DNA of 64,000 nucleotides. Origin: an uncultured Paludibacter sp. GTDB lineage: Bacteria; Bacteroidota; Bacteroidia; Bacteroidales; Paludibacteraceae. Shown here one piece after another: positions 63,801 to 64,000 of the stretch. Every line of letters begins with the position of its first letter. Position 1 is the stretch's first letter. The stretch covers positions 49,242-113,241 of the forward strand of contig CALFXE010000026.1 of the NCBI GenBank assembly GCA_937927845.1. Direction: 5' to 3'. The notes beneath the pieces were generated by a model. The model ran no database searches, had not been told where the DNA came from, and was given only the letters and a program-made list of their open reading frames with translations. Position numbers and translations under genes: made by a program.

Positions 63801-63934
63801 CTGTTCGACACATAATATACCCAATTGTGATGTAGACCTGACTCAAAACTACCGTTAATCAGATAATTTGAAGTTTGATTAGCGTGCACCAATACACTTA
63901 TACTCATTAAAACAAGTAATATAATTTTTTTCAT
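60827..63934 (-). CDS. Large secreted DUF5005 protein with crystallin-like, ricin-like and F5/8 domains and T9SS tail
   Basis: 1035 residues from the ATG at 63934; an in-frame ATG at 63982 would put 16 residues before the signal peptide. Order: carbohydrate-binding-like domain (about 23-190), DUF5005 five-bladed-like region (about 200-540, with AGDNDVSFDLPDGRRMWFF), a Cys-rich linker (DTCGNCVGG), a beta/gamma-crystallin-like domain (about 570-650), a ricin-like trefoil (about 655-740), an F5/8-type domain (about 755-885) and a T9SS tail beginning SLYPNPANTW. It is probably a glycan-binding or glycan-degrading surface protein; the active site is unidentified. Confidence 0.78.
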   Translation of the reverse strand: MKKIILLVLMSISVLVHANQTSNYLINGSFESGLHHNWVYYVSNRSEAEFSLSNNKKIFDDGSYCLKVDVDKLDRANNVYARTQATLANDSLYLLQFWAHGPEEAKLYVEIEGAVQKGIWFDMRVGNKEARGQMVAYHYPFKINPSYKNKTINITFYFNSMTSIEKSDDTNDCWKRTVPGCTYHIDGLVLVDQSNDMHHDVFNTYLWNYNQIPNKDNQSWIAGDNDVSFDLPDGRRMWFFNDSFYGNNIPGNNVFPGGTFVRNAVVIENHDGSLNSLPVTNQGGQWTYFRIPESDVVRNSDGGVANCFWVGDALIEDDMVKVYLIEVYGNDRSYLGKFTYPELEFVGIEEQEPFCRRYEKFFVENDKVYLYANGGSGWTRTMMVARCDLGDLNGKKGTWRFWDGNSWSTTDKKHEVSQRGADDVIKLDEGNYVQLAMPVMSPEVYVLFAPSPEGPWGHEKLVAIGDRSANYWYYMPNFHGQLPNGKYSISMSANYHGCLFFCQDCEHKLYADKYWYRQRYVQVDLLALSPYTTNMKDCAGVENGTAFYDTCGNCVGGTTGKTPCVTGKAELYTNINYSGSAIGLNAGEYTSTVMSELGFNINSLTSLKIHVNYVVELYSQDNFGGEKAVLEGEKVNLNEVSFKDNIKSLKVKRKAFRIEDGIYAIQNNQSKLYVGVENNSKANNALLVQKAYLGDDTQKFQFTHIGDDYYAIRNVGAGKEVSVVGMSKKSSALVELWDGFEYNIMTDGGEVTAQYSDSPDNERVHNLIDNNVNTKFLTFHNRAWVRFKANLTSNLSKYSITSANDAAGRDPKEWILSGSTDGNNWEVIDTRSDISFARRFEEKTFVIENNDKDYLYYQIDMTCAVGNMLQLAELKLFANTNKQQNEYFDNQMFIVQEVSNEIVKIINKRSDMMLEILDGVKDQNIKVWQNEDIGQHGGYWVLRNPDDIESSVQMNYAEKYISLYPNPANTWIKLESKTVDNIQRVVVSDIGGSIIADYQVNEMQTSLSVAEWNNGVYIVKVFTVNDSYTYKLVKN

Positions 63935-64000
63935 GATAACAAATATTTTCCTGACTTTATCACTTATTTCACCGCCAATCATAACTTTCTGAATGACAAC

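Noticed and set aside
63935..63982. Upstream ATG start of the DUF5005 protein
   Set aside because: It adds a charged 16-residue segment before the signal peptide; the ATG at 63934 is favoured, though translation from both is not excluded.

Overview
The window looks like chromosomal DNA of an anaerobic Bacteroidales bacterium, probably environmental rather than a classic gut Bacteroides. The evidence is AT-rich DNA with Bacteroidota-type promoters (TTTG, about 19 nt, TAnnTTTG), SusC/SusD proteins, surface lipoproteins starting Cys-Asp-Asp, several C-terminal tails of the type IX secretion system (T9SS), a GldA-type ABC ATPase and an anaerobic sulfatase maturase. MurE carries the DNPR motif, so the peptidoglycan should contain meso-diaminopimelate. 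I cannot fix the genus from the sequence alone.

Layout. 1-5312 (minus): start of the division and cell-wall (dcw) cluster, mraZ-rsmH-ftsL-ftsI-murE, with murE cut by the window edge. 5313-5602 is a dense regulatory region shared with a divergent acyltransferase gene. 6437-8282: rimM and a DUF4861 protein. 8382-13985 (minus): a corrinoid (vitamin B12) uptake operon, riboswitch-btuB-btuG-DUF4465, whose promoter lies across the stop codon of a bile-acid-symporter-family gene. 14967-17996 (minus): ABC ATPase, permease, GntR regulator and an unknown anchored protein. 18100-18486: a 387-bp palindromic, MITE-like element. 18691-24381 (plus): an arylpyruvate oxidation module (iorA, iorB, paaK, ACT protein, hotdog thioesterase, aminotransferase).

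25482-34223 (plus) is a small SusC/SusD locus with a secreted SGNH hydrolase and a seven-repeat FG-GAP protein but no glycoside hydrolase; a secreted S9 peptidase converges on it. 36855-38164: a tRNA with CAT anticodon, a truncated HAD gene and ribF. 38213-44983 (minus) is the most unusual block: a Ser/Thr kinase, a PP2C phosphatase, a zinc-ribbon/FHA protein, a repeat protein I do not recognise, a membrane FHA protein, an exported caspase-like peptidase with an EF-hand loop, and a DUF4349 lipoprotein. Together they read as a eukaryote-like phosphothreonine signalling system and are my best candidate for an undescribed system.

45148-52948 (minus) is mainly housekeeping: tRNA-Gln, sulfatase maturase, a lipoprotein, a LolC/E-like permease, rbfA, a RhuM protein with a PLD-like tail, cysS, ruvB and gldA. 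53010-63934 (minus) is a secreted glycan-degradation group: sialate O-acetylesterase, GH43, a DUF4105 protein (possible lipoprotein N-acyltransferase), a GH2 enzyme with a nested F5/8 domain, and a large DUF5005 protein with several binding modules.

Intergenic DNA carries several families of short tandem repeats. One 8-bp unit occurs as two arrays in opposite orientation around 22246-25083. Family names come from motif recognition by eye; no database search was run.
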